From: Blastobasis lacticolella | Lineage: Eukaryota; Arthropoda; Insecta; Lepidoptera; Blastobasidae | Direction of reading: 5' to 3' | Length of the DNA: 64,000 nucleotides | NCBI GenBank assembly: GCA_905147135.1 | Contig: LR990054.1 | Location: 18,327,001-18,391,000, forward strand | Shown here: positions 34,842-45,619 of the stretch, piece after piece | Layout: each line of letters begins with the position of its first letter | Numbering within the stretch: position 1 is the first letter of the stretch | Position numbers and translations under genes: made by a program | The notes under the pieces: model-generated | The model's input: only the letters and a program-made list of their open reading frames with translations | What the model was told of the DNA's origin: nothing | Databases searched by the model: none

Positions 34842-35092
34842 CCAGGCACTTGACCACCAAAGTGACCCTAGAAACTGAGTATGCGGCTCAGCGGGCGCAC
34901 CCGGTAAATCACGTTCGACTAGCATTCTGTGTTATGTTAGCACTGGCATGCACCTCGTCGGAGGCGCGTCTCGCCAAGCGGTTCGCCTTGACAAGGTCGC
35001 GCGGCGGCACCCATGCGCTGCGCAATGGCTGCGTCGCCGCCTCGCCATTCACAATCGCAACCGACCCGTCGCCAACACAGACAGTGTATCAA
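34842..35092 (+). CDS. Weak candidate exon, unknown gene
   Basis: An acceptor-like 'aatatttctag' precedes 34842, and a GTAACT donor-like site follows 35092. The frame is open throughout and G/C-ending codons dominate its middle part. It includes a hydrophobic run HVRLAFCVMLALACTSSEA followed by RLAKRF, which resembles a signal peptide with a dibasic site. However, there is no in-frame start in the right place, and a minus-strand frame over the same bases also looks G/C-biased. No family is recognised. Confidence 0.2.
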
Positions 35093-35139
35093 GTAACTCG
35101 TAATCTAAGTAGTCTTGGCTTTAGACCGTTCTACGTCGA

Positions 35140-35500
35140 TTCATCATCATCATCATATCAGCCGAAAGACGCCCACTGCTGGGCCTCCCCTAGGCATCTC
35201 CACAAAGGTCGGTCCTGTGCCTTCCGCATCCAGCTAGTACCAGAGATTATTACCAGGCCACCTTGTGGGAGGCCTACCCACGCTGTGACTTCCGGTACGT
35301 GGTCGCCATCGAGAACTTTACTGCTCCATCGGCCATATGTTCTTTGAGGTATGTGCCTTGCCCACTGCCACTTTAGCCTGGCAATCCTTAGGGCTATGCC
35401 GGTGACCTTGGTTCGCTTGCGGATCTCCTCATTTCTGATTCTATCGCGCGACCAGACTCCGAGCATAGCCCTGTATCGATTACTGAGAGCCAAACAATCG
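35140..35500 (-). pseudogene. RTE-type LINE, C-terminal fragment with (GAT)n tail
   Basis: The minus-strand frame reads RAMLGVWSRDRIRNEEIRKR, then ALRIARLKWQWARHI and ...WMRKAQDRPLWRCLGEA, ending QQWASFG. This is the conserved C-terminal region of RTE/BovB-type reverse transcriptases of insects (motif LGVxxxDRIRNEEIR..T, WQWAGH.AR). It is followed by 'GGAGGCCCAGCAGTGGGCG' and ends in a GATGATGAT tail (plus 35143-35157). The rest of the element is missing. Confidence 0.85.
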
Positions 35501-36554
35501 AACTCGGTACGGGCTGCCGTGTGAACAAGAACCAGCAGTCTTCAGTTAAGTGACCACAACGCCCCTTAAATTGCACCAACACGCCTCATATTCTCGGTAT
35601 GCAACAGCCGCGAGCGCTCCACTGTTACTTGCGAGGTTGACGCACTCACGAGTTTTATTGATTTGCAATTATGGCTCTTCGGTCTACTATGCGTGGAAGA
35701 TATACAAACAGTCTTATCGTGCGATTTATTAACATGCAATAGACGAGCAGAAGACAGCATCCACGTATTTTGTCAGTTGCGCCCTAGTCTTGCTTTATCA
35801 AACAATAGCTTACTATCATACGTATTACCGCACACGCACTTTACGTTAGCATACAATGAAGGATATGATTGGTATAATGACATAGCAAAGTTCAGTGCTT
35901 GCAAATTGCGTGTTGCACAGTACGCGCTGCGGGAACTCAATAAAGCTATATATATGTGCCGCCAGACTACAATGTTTACTTTATTGTGAAGGATTATGTG
36001 GCCGAGGTAATTACAACCTACACCGACTACACACTTGCACCTGCAGTTCTGCATGTTTGGTAAACGAAACCGAAATGTGTCAATCAGACCGCCACGTTTC
36101 AACAGGTGGGCAGTTACCACTCCCCAATACCAACAGGTGGGCTGTCTGCTTGCTTGTCGCTACCGCCTTAAAAAAACAGATATGGAGGAATCAGAATGCA
36201 GGCTGCTACGTAACCCAATTTAATTTCGCAGAGCGCGGCGTCGACGCAAATGTTTGCAGTTTATTATCTCCCCGCCGCCGCATTCGTGCTCCGCTATTGT
36301 TTTCCCTCGGCGCTAACACCCAAAAGAACAAACTAAAGGATAATGAGAGCGATATTTTTTACTTGGCTCACCCCTTTAACCTACGTTTTTTGTAAGAGAT
36401 GGAGGCAAACGAGCGGAGGACCTGATTGTAAGTAAACACCCGCAACACACGGGCGGGGGTCGCAGCGCAGATGTGATAGAAAATGTGAGGTGGGAGATGA
36501 TTGATTGCTATTTTTTATACAACGGTAGATAGTGTCAAACGACACAACGAGTGT
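35501..36554. other. Non-coding; several unsupported frames
   Basis: Plus-strand frames of 108 and 166 codons and a minus frame of 115 codons overlap here. They mutually conflict and show no domain. A LINE-end remnant ('gaggcaaacgagcggaggac') is near 36401. Confidence 0.35.
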
Positions 36555-36905
36555 AAATGTGTAACCATGATCCAATCTGGTTCCCCTGTTAACAGGGTCA
36601 AGGAGGTCAGATGGCAGTCATCATCACAGCCCCTAACAGTCCACTGCAGGACTTCGGGCCTCTCCCACGAATGAGAAGGTTATTGCCATAATCTCCACGC
36701 TTGGCAGGCGGGTTGGAGATCGCAGTGTTTAAATATAACAATGGAAAATGCTGCCCATTTTCCAGACTACGGAGACTCGTGATCTTTTGCCTCGAAAACA
36801 TTAGTCGCCTTGTACGACACCCATGAGTGTAAGGGGTTGGTGCTATTCTACTCCGAGATGGTGTCCACCACACGGCCAGATGGCAGTCGCTCCACTGTAA
36901 TTACA
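36555..36905 (+). mobile_element. SINE family D fragment split by a family A insertion
   Basis: The D sequence 'gtaaccatgatccaatctgg ... ggaggtcagatggcagtc' stops at 36619. It resumes with 'cagatggcagtcgctccact' at 36877, so the D copy is interrupted by the 257-base family A element and 12 of its bases are duplicated. Confidence 0.8.
36620..36876 (-). mobile_element. Family A SINE-like element nested in SINE D
   Basis: The plus strand starts 'atcatcacagcccctaacag' and ends 'ggtgtccaccacacggc'. The duplicated target CAGATGGCAGTC is at 36608-36619 and 36877-36888. This fixes both ends of the family and its length (257 bases) and shows that A was still moving after this D copy was in place. Confidence 0.85.
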
Positions 36906-36994
36906 GGATATCCACCTGGTGGAAAACGATGTCGCCTCTGCGATTCACACTCATTTTGGTTTCTTGTATATAATGAAATTTTTTTTTTTTTTAC

Positions 36995-37095
36995 TTTTAC
37001 TTATTTATTTATTTAAAACTTTATTGCACAATAATACAATTGGCGGACTTAAAGCCAATAAGGCTTTATCTTCCAGTCAACCAGTAGACAATGCA
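36995..37095 (-). mobile_element. LINE 3'-end fragment (antisense)
   Basis: A T-run and (TTTA)n are followed by 'aaaactttattgcacaataa', 'ttggcggacttaaagcc' and 'ccagtcaaccag'. This is the antisense of a common lepidopteran LINE 3' untranslated end with an AATAAAG signal. Confidence 0.55.
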
Positions 37096-38469
37096 GAAAG
37101 TGAGTAAGTAGGTGCTTTATAAAGCGTGATGATAGATTGTAACTTACCTAAATACAATACTAACTACATCAAGATAGAATAAACATATATTATATTATAA
37201 TAAATACTATACATACATACATATATTTAAAATAAAGATACTTTATACTATTTATATTGACTTTTTGGCCTTTGATCTATAAAAAAATTCTTAATTTGAT
37301 TTTTAAAAATAAAGCGAATCGGTAAATAAATTCACTGTGACCTTGCAAACAAGCAAAGAGGCAAGCACCGTTGCTTGACGATAAACATACATAAGGCAGT
37401 GGTAGATACCCAAGTGGTGCTACTATGCCTGGTTTGCGGGAAGAAAACCGTCTTGTGGTTCGAAGGCGCGAACAAGATCGACCCGGCTATTTATACCGAC
37501 GCAGACAGCTGGTAGACGGTGAACGTCCTTGCCCGTGTCTAGAAACTCCGTCGTCCAGAAAAAGTGCAAGAGTCTGTTGTGAATTTTCACAAGAAAGCTA
37601 TCTCGATCGCTACCAACCAGCACATACCACGGAGCTCATTCAAACGAGATAGCAATGACAGCTGTCAAACCTACAAGGTGCTGACGGAATCCTTCAGTAT
37701 TTGGTCGCTTGACTGCAGACTATAGCAGTTCGGTCGGGCGGGTAATTAACCTTTTCCTTTTCCATCAGTCTCTTCCATTGCCAACATGGCAGCTGGGACC
37801 AGACATTATGGAAATACCCTCCAGCCTTGGAATAAGCTTAAGTCCAACCAACGCTGTTCTGTGATGTATTTCTAAAGATTGGTTAATAACTAAATTCGCC
37901 TTATCACATACTGCAAGGCAAGAGTGAATAGGCATATTTTGAGTAAGCGGCATCATCGCCGTTGTCACTTCCCATCAATACAAAAGACAGGACATAATCC
38001 CATGGAATTATAGAGACCAAATAGAAATTTCTCACGGTACAAGAAAATGTTTAACGCTACAAACAAAACATAATTCTGTACCTATCATTCTTATTGTGAG
38101 AAAAGATTTATTTTCCTAACACGGGACCGCTGAGTAGTACCACTCCGGTACTCTATCTACCAAAGGTCTCTCGCGTCAGTCTGTGCCCTGCACCGGGCTC
38201 TCGTCAAGTTTTATTACGTCAGAGGCGGATCACGCATTCCGCCAGGGGTAGTGAACTAATTTGTTACAAATTAACGTTCGTAACTCGTTACGGTGCAAAA
38301 GTTGCGTATAAAACGCGAATTCTTTATGTGCCCATCATCCGTCGTCCATGCCATCTCGTCCATCATTAATTATCTCGCCCGTCATGGTGGAATGTTCTGA
38401 GAACATTCAATCGATGGGTGTAAACAGTGATATTATACAGGATTTTGCTCGTTGTTCTATCTCTGTCTG
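37096..38469. other. Non-coding, no supported gene
   Basis: Antiparallel frames of about 70 codons occur at 37423-37652, one on each strand; neither is recognised. A (CATA)n/(TATA)n stretch is near 37205. Confidence 0.35.
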
Positions 38470-38683
38470 TTAGCCACTGGACTTGAGCTTCCTCCAGATT
38501 GGTAGGGTTTTGCTACAATCTCCATGCTTTAGCACACGCTTTGGCAAGCGGGTTCAAGATCGCAGTGACGAAAATGCTCAACAGAAAAGATTCCTGTCCG
38601 TTTTCTGTTCTCTCGGACAACAGTTGCCTTGTACGACACCCGCAACCGCGAGAGGGTTACTCTATCGGACACCAAACGTCGCA
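38470..38683 (-). mobile_element. Family A element, degenerate
   Basis: Keeps 'ccactggacttgagc', 'ggcaagcgggttcaagatcg' and 'gttgccttgtacgacaccc' in the family order, with many changes. Confidence 0.55.
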
Positions 38684-38794
38684 GTACCTCAATTTACACC
38701 AGGTGAATAACAGTTACATGCTTTACGATGACTTAGCAATCTCCCATTCGCTCACTTTATCATAGACGCACCGTAAGAATGCCTTAGAACTTCC

Positions 38795-38995
38795 TGCGGC
38801 GTACGATCATTCTATGGAATGATCTTCTTGCAGCAGTATTGCCGAGTCAGAACGACATTGGGACCTTCAAGAAACAAGCCTTCACTTATCTCAAAGGCCG
38901 GCAACGTTCCCACTGGTGTCGCGGATGTCCGGGGGGCGGTGATCACCTACCATCAGATGACCCGCTCGCTCGGCAGCCTCCCTCCCTCAATTATA
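38795..38995 (+). pseudogene. LINE ORF2 C-terminal fragment
   Basis: The plus frame reads LWNDLLAAVLPSQNDIGTFK followed by KQAFTYLKGRQR. The pattern WN.LP..VFP...D...FKKR...L is the conserved C-terminal end of Jockey/CR1-type LINE reverse transcriptases. It is followed by 'ggtgatcacctaccatcaga', a family B-like 3' end, and no start or upstream domains remain. Confidence 0.7.
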
Positions 38996-39334
38996 GAAAA
39001 GCAAGTAATCTCTCAACGCTTGGCTGCTGGTGTCGCTCCCCGCGAGCACTATCGCGGAGCGTTAACGCAAAACAAATTGAGGGTGAGGGCGCCGGCCCCT
39101 GATTGTAATTGATAGAGGTCCGTGGCTCTCATCAATCAACCGTTTTATAAAACCGGCGTAATTACCGCCGCTCTTGTTTCCTGCGGCGTTCGCGCGCCTA
39201 CGCTCCGCTCTGTGCTCTCAGCCCATTTTGGACTAACTGTAGAGAATTTTGATGATTTTCATATATAATAGTCGTGAAGTGACAATACGAAATGCCCGCA
39301 TCTGAGGTAGGCTTCACGACCGTGACAACGCAGA

Positions 39335-39545
39335 CAAGCTACGAGAGTGCCGCCTTCGACGGTACGGCTACGTTTGGTATTTGCCGTCTTGCGCAGACCG
39401 GCAAATTACGTAGGGAGAAATGTCTGGCCAAGCCACCCGGAGAGGCCGGCCCAAGAAGCGATGGCTAGACTTGATGTGCCTCTTAATATCGTTGACGAAG
39501 CGAGGTAGACCAAGGTCTTCCGCTGGGGACCCGGAGACTGATTGA
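39335..39545 (+). pseudogene. LINE reverse-transcriptase C-terminal remnant
   Basis: The frame contains LRECRLRRYGYVWYLPSCA, an in-frame TAG, then ATRRGRPKKRWLDLM. The RGRPKKRW.D motif preceded by L.W.GH(V) is diagnostic of the C-terminal region of several insect non-LTR retrotransposons. The in-frame stop and the lack of further RT domains make it a pseudogene. Confidence 0.7.
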
Positions 39546-39756
39546 ACAGTTTAGGGCTCCGTGACGATATTTGTTTATTTATATTTACGAACTGACAAGT
39601 AAGGCGAATTCCTCGTGCTTGAGAGTCCTACCTGCCCTACCACTGATTCCTATGGTGATAGGTGTACGGTTCGTTTTCGCCATCCGATGTTCCCGATTCT
39701 TACCTGCAACAATGAAGAAGAAAAAAGTTAAATACGAGAAATGAGAAAGTACCTAT

Positions 39757-40022
39757 GATCATCATTTTGGCGTCAATATCCCGGTCTCGGGATCAGATCA
39801 TTACAGTGGAGTGACTGCCATCTGACTTTTGCGAACATGTTAACTGCGGTACCTGACCAGATTGGATCACAGTTACTGAATATGCAGGTAACATCACCGT
39901 AAGAACATCGGTTAGTTAGTGTACAACTTAAGTACAGAAAAAGTAATTGATACATGGCGGCACAGGGGATCGAACCTGACCATTCATTTATGAGGCTGAT
40001 CTGCTAGCCATTATGCCACCGA
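39757..40022 (-). mobile_element. SINE family D, degenerate antisense copy
   Basis: 'tttggcgtcaatatcccgg', 'cagtggagtgactgccatct', 'aagaacatcggttag' and an antisense B box 'gggatcgaacc' are in the family order, finishing 'gccaccgacgctctt'. An internal segment of the body is deleted. Confidence 0.7.
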
Positions 40023-41009
40023 CGCTCTTCATATCCGTAAGCACACATACTATCAAACATTATTAAATATTTAAACTATATCAGACATATTATTATTATT
40101 ATTTTTATTAATTTTAAAGCAGGCAAGCAGTTGTCAAACAACTGATATTGACTTACAAGATCATAAGCACGCCCACCTAATATTGCGATTGGATGAACAG
40201 AGCCTCGCATGAATCTACTACACGTGTCGATCAATTTATAGTAAACTTCGTTTTTAAACTAACTTACTATGACTTATAAAAATGTTGTCGAGAAGATTGA
40301 TTAAATACTAATATATCCAATGTAAGAAAAAGAGAAACGCGTTTTCTTTTATCAATCGTGAGCGTCGAAGTAAAAACACGTTAGGTATTGCAAATGAATG
40401 CTAAGCTGCTTTAACGCATGATATAGGTCAGGGACAAACAGTTTACAACGAAGCTGGCCTGTGCAGCATTGTGGATACGCACTGCAGATACACTTCTATA
40501 CGTAGTATATATTAAAGTCGCTTTCCCACGTCTGTCTGTCTGTATGTATGTATTTCCACTAACTCCTCCTAAACCACGCAATGGATTTTCACCATAAGTT
40601 AGAAAATTTCGTCCGGAAGGCTTATATGTACTACCTACTGTTTTAATTTTAGTATCGTTTAAAGGCAAATTTTATCACAAATTCTATTACTAGCTGTGAG
40701 GTTCAGTATTAAATATAGTTTCAAATCCATGTAGTTTCCATTATTTTTACGGACCATAGAAATTATGCATCATGAATTGGCACAATTAACTTTCTGTTCT
40801 TCTCTGAGAAAGTGGGCTTCGAGATAAAACCTTTGGACCAGCCATCGTATTATAAGTACATATTACAGTAAAGAAAAGCCGAGATAACATTCAGATAACC
40901 CATTCGAAGCCGAGGCGGGTCGCTAGTTTGACATAAAGCAAAGTTGATGAAATATTATTATCATCGACAGCCCGATACAGTCCACTGCTGGACTTGACCC
41001 TCCTTTAGT
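40023..41009. other. Non-coding with repeat remnants
   Basis: A family E-like stretch with (TGTC/TGTA)n lies near 40530-40600. A family A tail ('cagtccactgctggacttga') is at 40978-41000. No gene is seen. Confidence 0.4.
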
Positions 41010-41601
41010 GGAGCCTTGAAAACCACAACAGATCATTTTCTGTTTTCTGATTATTTTGTGGTCCTAGATGGTCGGCCAGAGGAGACGACGGAGGTGGTGT
41101 GCATTGCATCTAAGTTCCTGCTAGGAATACTTCAATTTAATTATCTAGAAGTGAAGCGTAATGCTGGCTTGCTTATTTTTGTGTGCCGTATTTTGCGTGG
41201 GCACTCGGACTGCACGGAGCACGTTCGCGTTGTGAGGGTTTCCATTCCACATATCTCTAGGCTTTTGCTGAGACCGCGCCAACAAAATATTTTAGCGGCC
41301 CCTGCAACTCGGACCGCGCCAACGCACCACTCACACTAGTGCTAACTATGCTCAATTCTCTTCTGGCATCAGAGCCTGACTGTGATATTTTTGCAAGTCG
41401 ATGGGTGGAGTGCAGGGGGTGTTTAAGGTTCTGTGGCACGATGGAAATTAAAATTTAATGGATGAGGAATTTAAAATTGTATTTTGTGTTGCTATAGACT
41501 ATAAAGTTTTATCTTAAGATGACTCTTATATTAATTGTACAGTGCATTAGTTCTTAAACTGTAATACTGTAAAGTTTATGGAATAAATAAATAAATCTAA
41601 G
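41010..41601 (+). pseudogene. 5'-truncated LINE with 3' UTR and tail
   Basis: A plus frame from 41016 reads LEVKRNAGLLIFVCRILRG, then HSDCTEHVRVVRVSIPHISR and APATRTAPTHHS, which fits the post-RT domain of Jockey-like LINEs (LFVYKLLRG..DCP..L..I...VP..TR...LF..P..RT). After a frame break the second frame (from 41348) reads LNSLLASEPDCDIFASRW. An A-rich 3' UTR ends in an AATAAATAAATAAAT tail near 41583-41597. A frameshift plus stop make it non-functional. Confidence 0.75.
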
Positions 41602-42145
41602 ACGAAATAGTCGTACAACTATTGAAACTGGAAGGTGTTGGTGCTATCGCCTGCCGACCGAATTTCATCATTACTCCTGTATTTATTGTCATTTCCACGT
41701 TGAACTTAAGTGAATAGTCAAGTTACGATGCAAATTCATTACAAGACTCGCCGTCTGAACGAGCACCGCTGGCGGGCCATTCTGTCTGCTTAATATGCCA
41801 AGTTCAGTTGTTTCTCGTTTATAATATCGGTCCCCGAGGTGCGAGTAGAGAACTCGCGCTCAATAATGTGTCGCCTGAATTTATAACCGGGTGGCACTTA
41901 GCTCGCGCGTTGCTTGACTAAATAGCATTGCCGAGCCGGCGCCCTAATGGACTAAAGCCCTCTCTTCGGCAGAATTGAGTGGCGCGAAGAGCCGACGAGA
42001 TAGCTAGGCACACCTTCTAACTACTTCAATTAAAAGTACTGCTAAGGAATACCGCCTGCGAGTGTGTTACCCCAACGCATGGTCATGATTTGACACCTTC
42101 AAGGCCACAGAGTGAAGCTTTTTCTAGAGACCCATATAACATCTT
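41602..42145. other. Non-coding, no supported gene
   Basis: A short family A-like fragment ('aaggtgttggtgctatcgcc') is near 41632. The GC-rich stretch at 41800-42010 has no frame. Confidence 0.4.
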
Positions 42146-42345
42146 GCCGTATGGTGGTGGGCGGGGCAGAATGTAGCACCATACACGGCGACTAATATCT
42201 TAGAAGCAAAGAGAATATGAGCAGCAGTGTCTTCGTTGTGCATTTTCAACACTGACGATTTCCAAGCTCGCCAAGCGTGAACTTATGGCAATACCCTTAA
42301 CTAATGTAGAGGAGGCTAAACTCAAGGCGTAGACTGGTACGGGCG
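42146..42345 (+). mobile_element. Family A element, degenerate sense copy
   Basis: Follows the family order: 'gccgtatggtggtgggcggg', 'cggcgactaatatcttagaa', 'cgccaagcgtgaactta' and 'gtagactggtacgggcggtt'. Confidence 0.6.
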
Positions 42346-43055
42346 GTTTGGCCGCATCGTCACCGTCAACCCCATAAAGTGAAAGTAAAGAAAACTCGAA
42401 ATGTTTCTAATTTATGTAAGGAAAATACTTTAATTAATGAATCTTTGGAAGTGCCTACATACTCGTACCTATCGCGAGAGATTTCCGCAAATGACAGACT
42501 CGGTTGCGGAATGCGGCAAAGGCAAACCGTAATGTTATTGCAATAAATCACTTTGGAAATTAGGCGGTTCGCGGCGCGGTTCGCACGCACGAACGTCTGT
42601 ACTCCGCGGGTTACGTTCACACGCATCTGTCACCCATTCATAGAGCACTGCGGGCGTGTTTATATTTACGAATCGCACCAATTGGCGATTCGGTGCGCCC
42701 ACGTCACCGGGCGCGGGCCGCGGACCGCCGCCGCGCCACGTGGCCGCCGGCCGCCGGCCGCCGCACGCAACCGAATTCCGAAGTGTGTACTTTTCACATT
42801 GAACGTTTATTCGATGTTTACATTACGCTTTCGAGGTCAATGTTGGAGCTGTAATATGTAAGTTGTAGGCTGGCGGCCTGGGGAGTGTCTGCCTCGGCTC
42901 CGTCTGCAGCAACAATGTTGTGCCCCGGTTGAGTAGTTAAGGAAAACAAGCTAGACTAATTTAATTACAGACACGGACATGACACGTCGAGGATACCACA
43001 AGATGACGAGGCGCCTGCGGTTCTGCATTTTTGTTGCATGAAACTTATATTGTAG
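42346..43055. other. Non-coding, GC-rich island at 42560-42790
   Basis: The island has GGCCGCCGGCCGCC-type words and conflicting short frames on both strands. No gene is supported. Confidence 0.3.
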
Positions 43056-43474
43056 GTGCTACTGCCAAGTCTACTATACATATATGTATTTTATTATCCT
43101 ATTCTTGGAAAAATATAGATATAGTAGCCAAATCTACTATATTTTAGCAATACAGCGACAACACTTTCTTCCGGTATAATAAAAGCTATTTTACCTGTAT
43201 AATTAAAATTGTTTAATGACTTAAACTTTATCATGTGGTGTCCGGTAGAATATGTTTAAGTCATTTTATCATGTGGTGTCCGGTAGAATAGCACCAACCC
43301 CATCGACATGGAAGTCATACAAATTGTAAAAAATCTGGTTAAAAATAATAAATTAAGGATACTAGGTATACATGTATACGGATACTATGTATATGTTTTA
43401 TATATGATAAAAAAAATTTTGACACCCTGAATGGAAATCTTCTATATATTCATATTGAAATTTGTTGGCAACCC
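43056..43474 (-). mobile_element. TIR element (MITE-like), copy 2
   Basis: Reverse-complement relative of 18576-19054: on the minus strand it starts GGGTTGCCAAC, then has 'aatatgaatatatag', the family A-like 'ggggttggtgctattc' and 'aaaatatagtagatttggct' near the other end. The far terminal repeat (CTACTGCCAAG region) is more decayed. Confidence 0.6.
43227..43291. repeat. 38-bp local tandem duplication inside the TIR element
   Basis: TTATCATGTGGTGTCCGGTA occurs twice, starting at about 43228 and 43266. The duplication lies exactly within the family A-like segment of the TIR element. Confidence 0.75.
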
Positions 43475-43822
43475 TAGCTATAGGTGACAGTAACCACTTT
43501 CCACTGCACCAGCTGTTTGCTCGTTTGTCATTAAGTGTTGTTGAAAACAAGCAAAATAATGTCTAAGCTTTCACATTTAGGCGTAATGCTTTCGCGCCAG
43601 GCAAATCGTCCTTTCCCATTTCTATGGGAGATGTTTGTTCGATTGGGTTATTGTGGGTGTTGGGTCTCGGCCTTGGGCGCGTGTTGCAGCCGTAATCGAT
43701 ATTTGATGGCGGCGGTGGCGGTGGTCCGCTCAATCATTAACGCGGGCCGCGGCCGCGGAACGCTCGTCGGCCGCTGCTGCTCAAAGGACCCCACGGTAAT
43801 AAGGCATTTCTTTCTACTTTAC
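43475..43822. other. Non-coding, GC-rich patch
   Basis: The 128-codon plus frame here (43535-43921) is partly the shadow of the minus-strand candidate exon and otherwise crosses GC-rich simple sequence. Confidence 0.3.
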
Positions 43823-43947
43823 TTAGACGAGCATTTGTCCGCGAATTTTTCAGCCATGTCGAGTCTCTTTACGTCGTGCCGTTTGACTCGCCAGGTGGCG
43901 ATGGCCACACTGATGATGTAGGCGATAGTGTAGCCCATCACTCTTAC
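43823..43947 (-). CDS. Candidate exon, membrane-type protein end, unknown gene
   Basis: On the minus strand a TTTTTGCCTTTGTAAG acceptor is followed by an open frame reading VRVMGYTIAYIISVAIATW and then RVKRHDVKRLDMAEKFADKC. Third positions are strongly G/C (ATC, GCC, TAC, CTC, GAC), unlike the AT-rich surroundings. The first part is a hydrophobic, membrane-like stretch and the rest is a charged helix. The frame ends either at a GTAAAG donor after 43823 or, if read through, at TAA (43821-43823), in which case this would be a C-terminal exon. I cannot place the family. Flanking exons were not found. Confidence 0.4.
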
Positions 43948-44160
43948 CTTACAAAGGCAAAAATTACGTTATCGGTGAACAAAACAATGACGTTAAAAGG
44001 TCAAACAGCTCTTTTCATCGACTTATTTTGTAAAACAACGAATTGAAAATTAAAAACTTACTCTTAATAAAATAAAATGCACTTGATTACAGTTTAAACA
44101 CCCAATTCTCGGAAACGACGACGCGACAAACCCAAAAAAGGTGGACAGATAATGGCACTT
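43948..44160. other. AT-rich, nothing recognised
   Basis: No frame or repeat signature apart from the acceptor-like sequence at the left edge (minus strand). Confidence 0.35.
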
Positions 44161-44164
44161 GATC

Positions 44165-44225
44165 GCGAAGAGTTGAAGAAAGGGGGGAGGCCTTTGCCCA
44201 GCAGTGGGACGATTCAGACTCTCGA
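44165..44225 (+). mobile_element. RTE-type LINE 3'-end remnant
   Basis: 'aggggggaggcctttgccca' and 'gcagtgggacgatt' match the 3' end of lepidopteran RTE elements, the same region that follows the coding fragment at 35140-35500 in antisense. Confidence 0.5.
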
Positions 44226-45139
44226 TGGTCAGGAATAATGTAGCTTTCGAGGGTGAAAGAAATTTTAGAATCGGCTAGGAATTTATAGCGAACTCTACAA
44301 ACAAACCAATATTGCTGTTTAATATTATAAAATATTATTTATATATTTTATCAGATCGAGAGCACTCCTTTTTATTGTCAAAGTCGACGCCCTCGCTAAC
44401 TCATAACAAAAGTTTCACACTTGACTAAACAGCAACGTTAGAACATCAATGAGCAACTGAAACATAAAAATATAAAACTTGGTATAAGTAAACGGTCAAA
44501 TGTCATCCATCATTACAAATCCAAAACCGAAGAACCACCATACTGATCTTTGCCAACTGGGCAGTCTTCGAACCCGCAATAAATAAGTAAGGTACAGATA
44601 AGTAGCCAACATGAAATGTTATGGCAGCATTGATTTATCGTAGTTTGAGAGGGTCAGAACTAATTCATATTTGATGATTCTGAGCGGTGTGCTGGGCGGT
44701 GCATTAACCCATATTCCTGGCCGATATATTATTTATACGACAAACTAACGTAATTGCCCGATGTTCTGTTCGCCGCGCCGAAAAGGTTACAAGAGTGAGT
44801 GGGAGACCCCCGCCGCGGCCGGCGCGCCGGCAGGCAGCTAATCGCTTGTATTTAGTTCATTTTTAAACATCTTTCGCAACTAGGTACATGGAAGTAACAT
44901 ATCAAATCATAATATATGTTTCATTGCAATGCGTGCTGGAATCTATTAGGTGCAAAGCAAAGGCGTAGTTCTTTAAACACCTCGGTTATCATAATCTATA
45001 CGGTTCTAAGCGTCCTTACACCTGCGCATAATACAACGCATACTCTTGGTTCAATATATCAGTTATACAGTTCCTCCGTTGGGTTAGTACTCGTAACTCT
45101 TGATCCAAAACTAATTAATCTAGTACAAAAAAGACCCCC
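44226..45139. other. Non-coding, no supported gene
   Basis: AT-rich apart from a GC-rich spot at 44760-44850. No repeat or gene is recognised. Confidence 0.35.
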
Positions 45140-45300
45140 ACAGTCTCCCACTGCAGCAGCCCGCAGCAGGCTAGCCTCCTGCACACACTCGGATTTGCCG
45201 TAATCTCTACACAACCGGAGAGACTGCTGCCCACTTTACGGAGGAACTAGCTGGTCTGCCTTGTACGACACCAGTCCGTCAGCGAAAGGGATTGCTTCTA
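45140..45300 (-). mobile_element. Family A element, degenerate
   Basis: 'cagtctcccactgcagca', 'gccgtaatctctacacaac', 'ctgcccactttacggagga' and 'tgccttgtacgacaccagt' keep the family order. Confidence 0.5.
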
Positions 45301-45587
45301 AACAATAATGTACTGGAGACAACACGACTAAGGTGTCCATAATATACTAAAACAGATTGAAAAGAGGCCCCGCGGGAGGCCTCAGAAATGATGGATTGGC
45401 ATCGCTGAAACGGCTTACGACCCGAGAATGCTGAACTCCGAGGAACGAACGACGCAGAGGGAAAAAGCAGGTACGAGGACTCTGGCAGAAGCCAGGATTG
45501 ACCGCTCGGATAATAATGAAGAAACAAAAATACTAGTGGACAGTGTTACCCGACTAGACTACGCCGTGCGATTCGGCGCGCGCGCAG

Positions 45588-45619
<32 letters not shown>

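Noticed and set aside
35895..36395. 166-codon plus frame and overlapping frames of 108 and 115 codons
   Set aside because: Three conflicting frames on both strands with no recognisable motif; one ends in a LINE remnant.
43535..43921. 128-codon plus-strand frame
   Set aside because: Its second half is the antisense of the more convincing minus exon at 43823-43947; the first half crosses GC-rich simple sequence.
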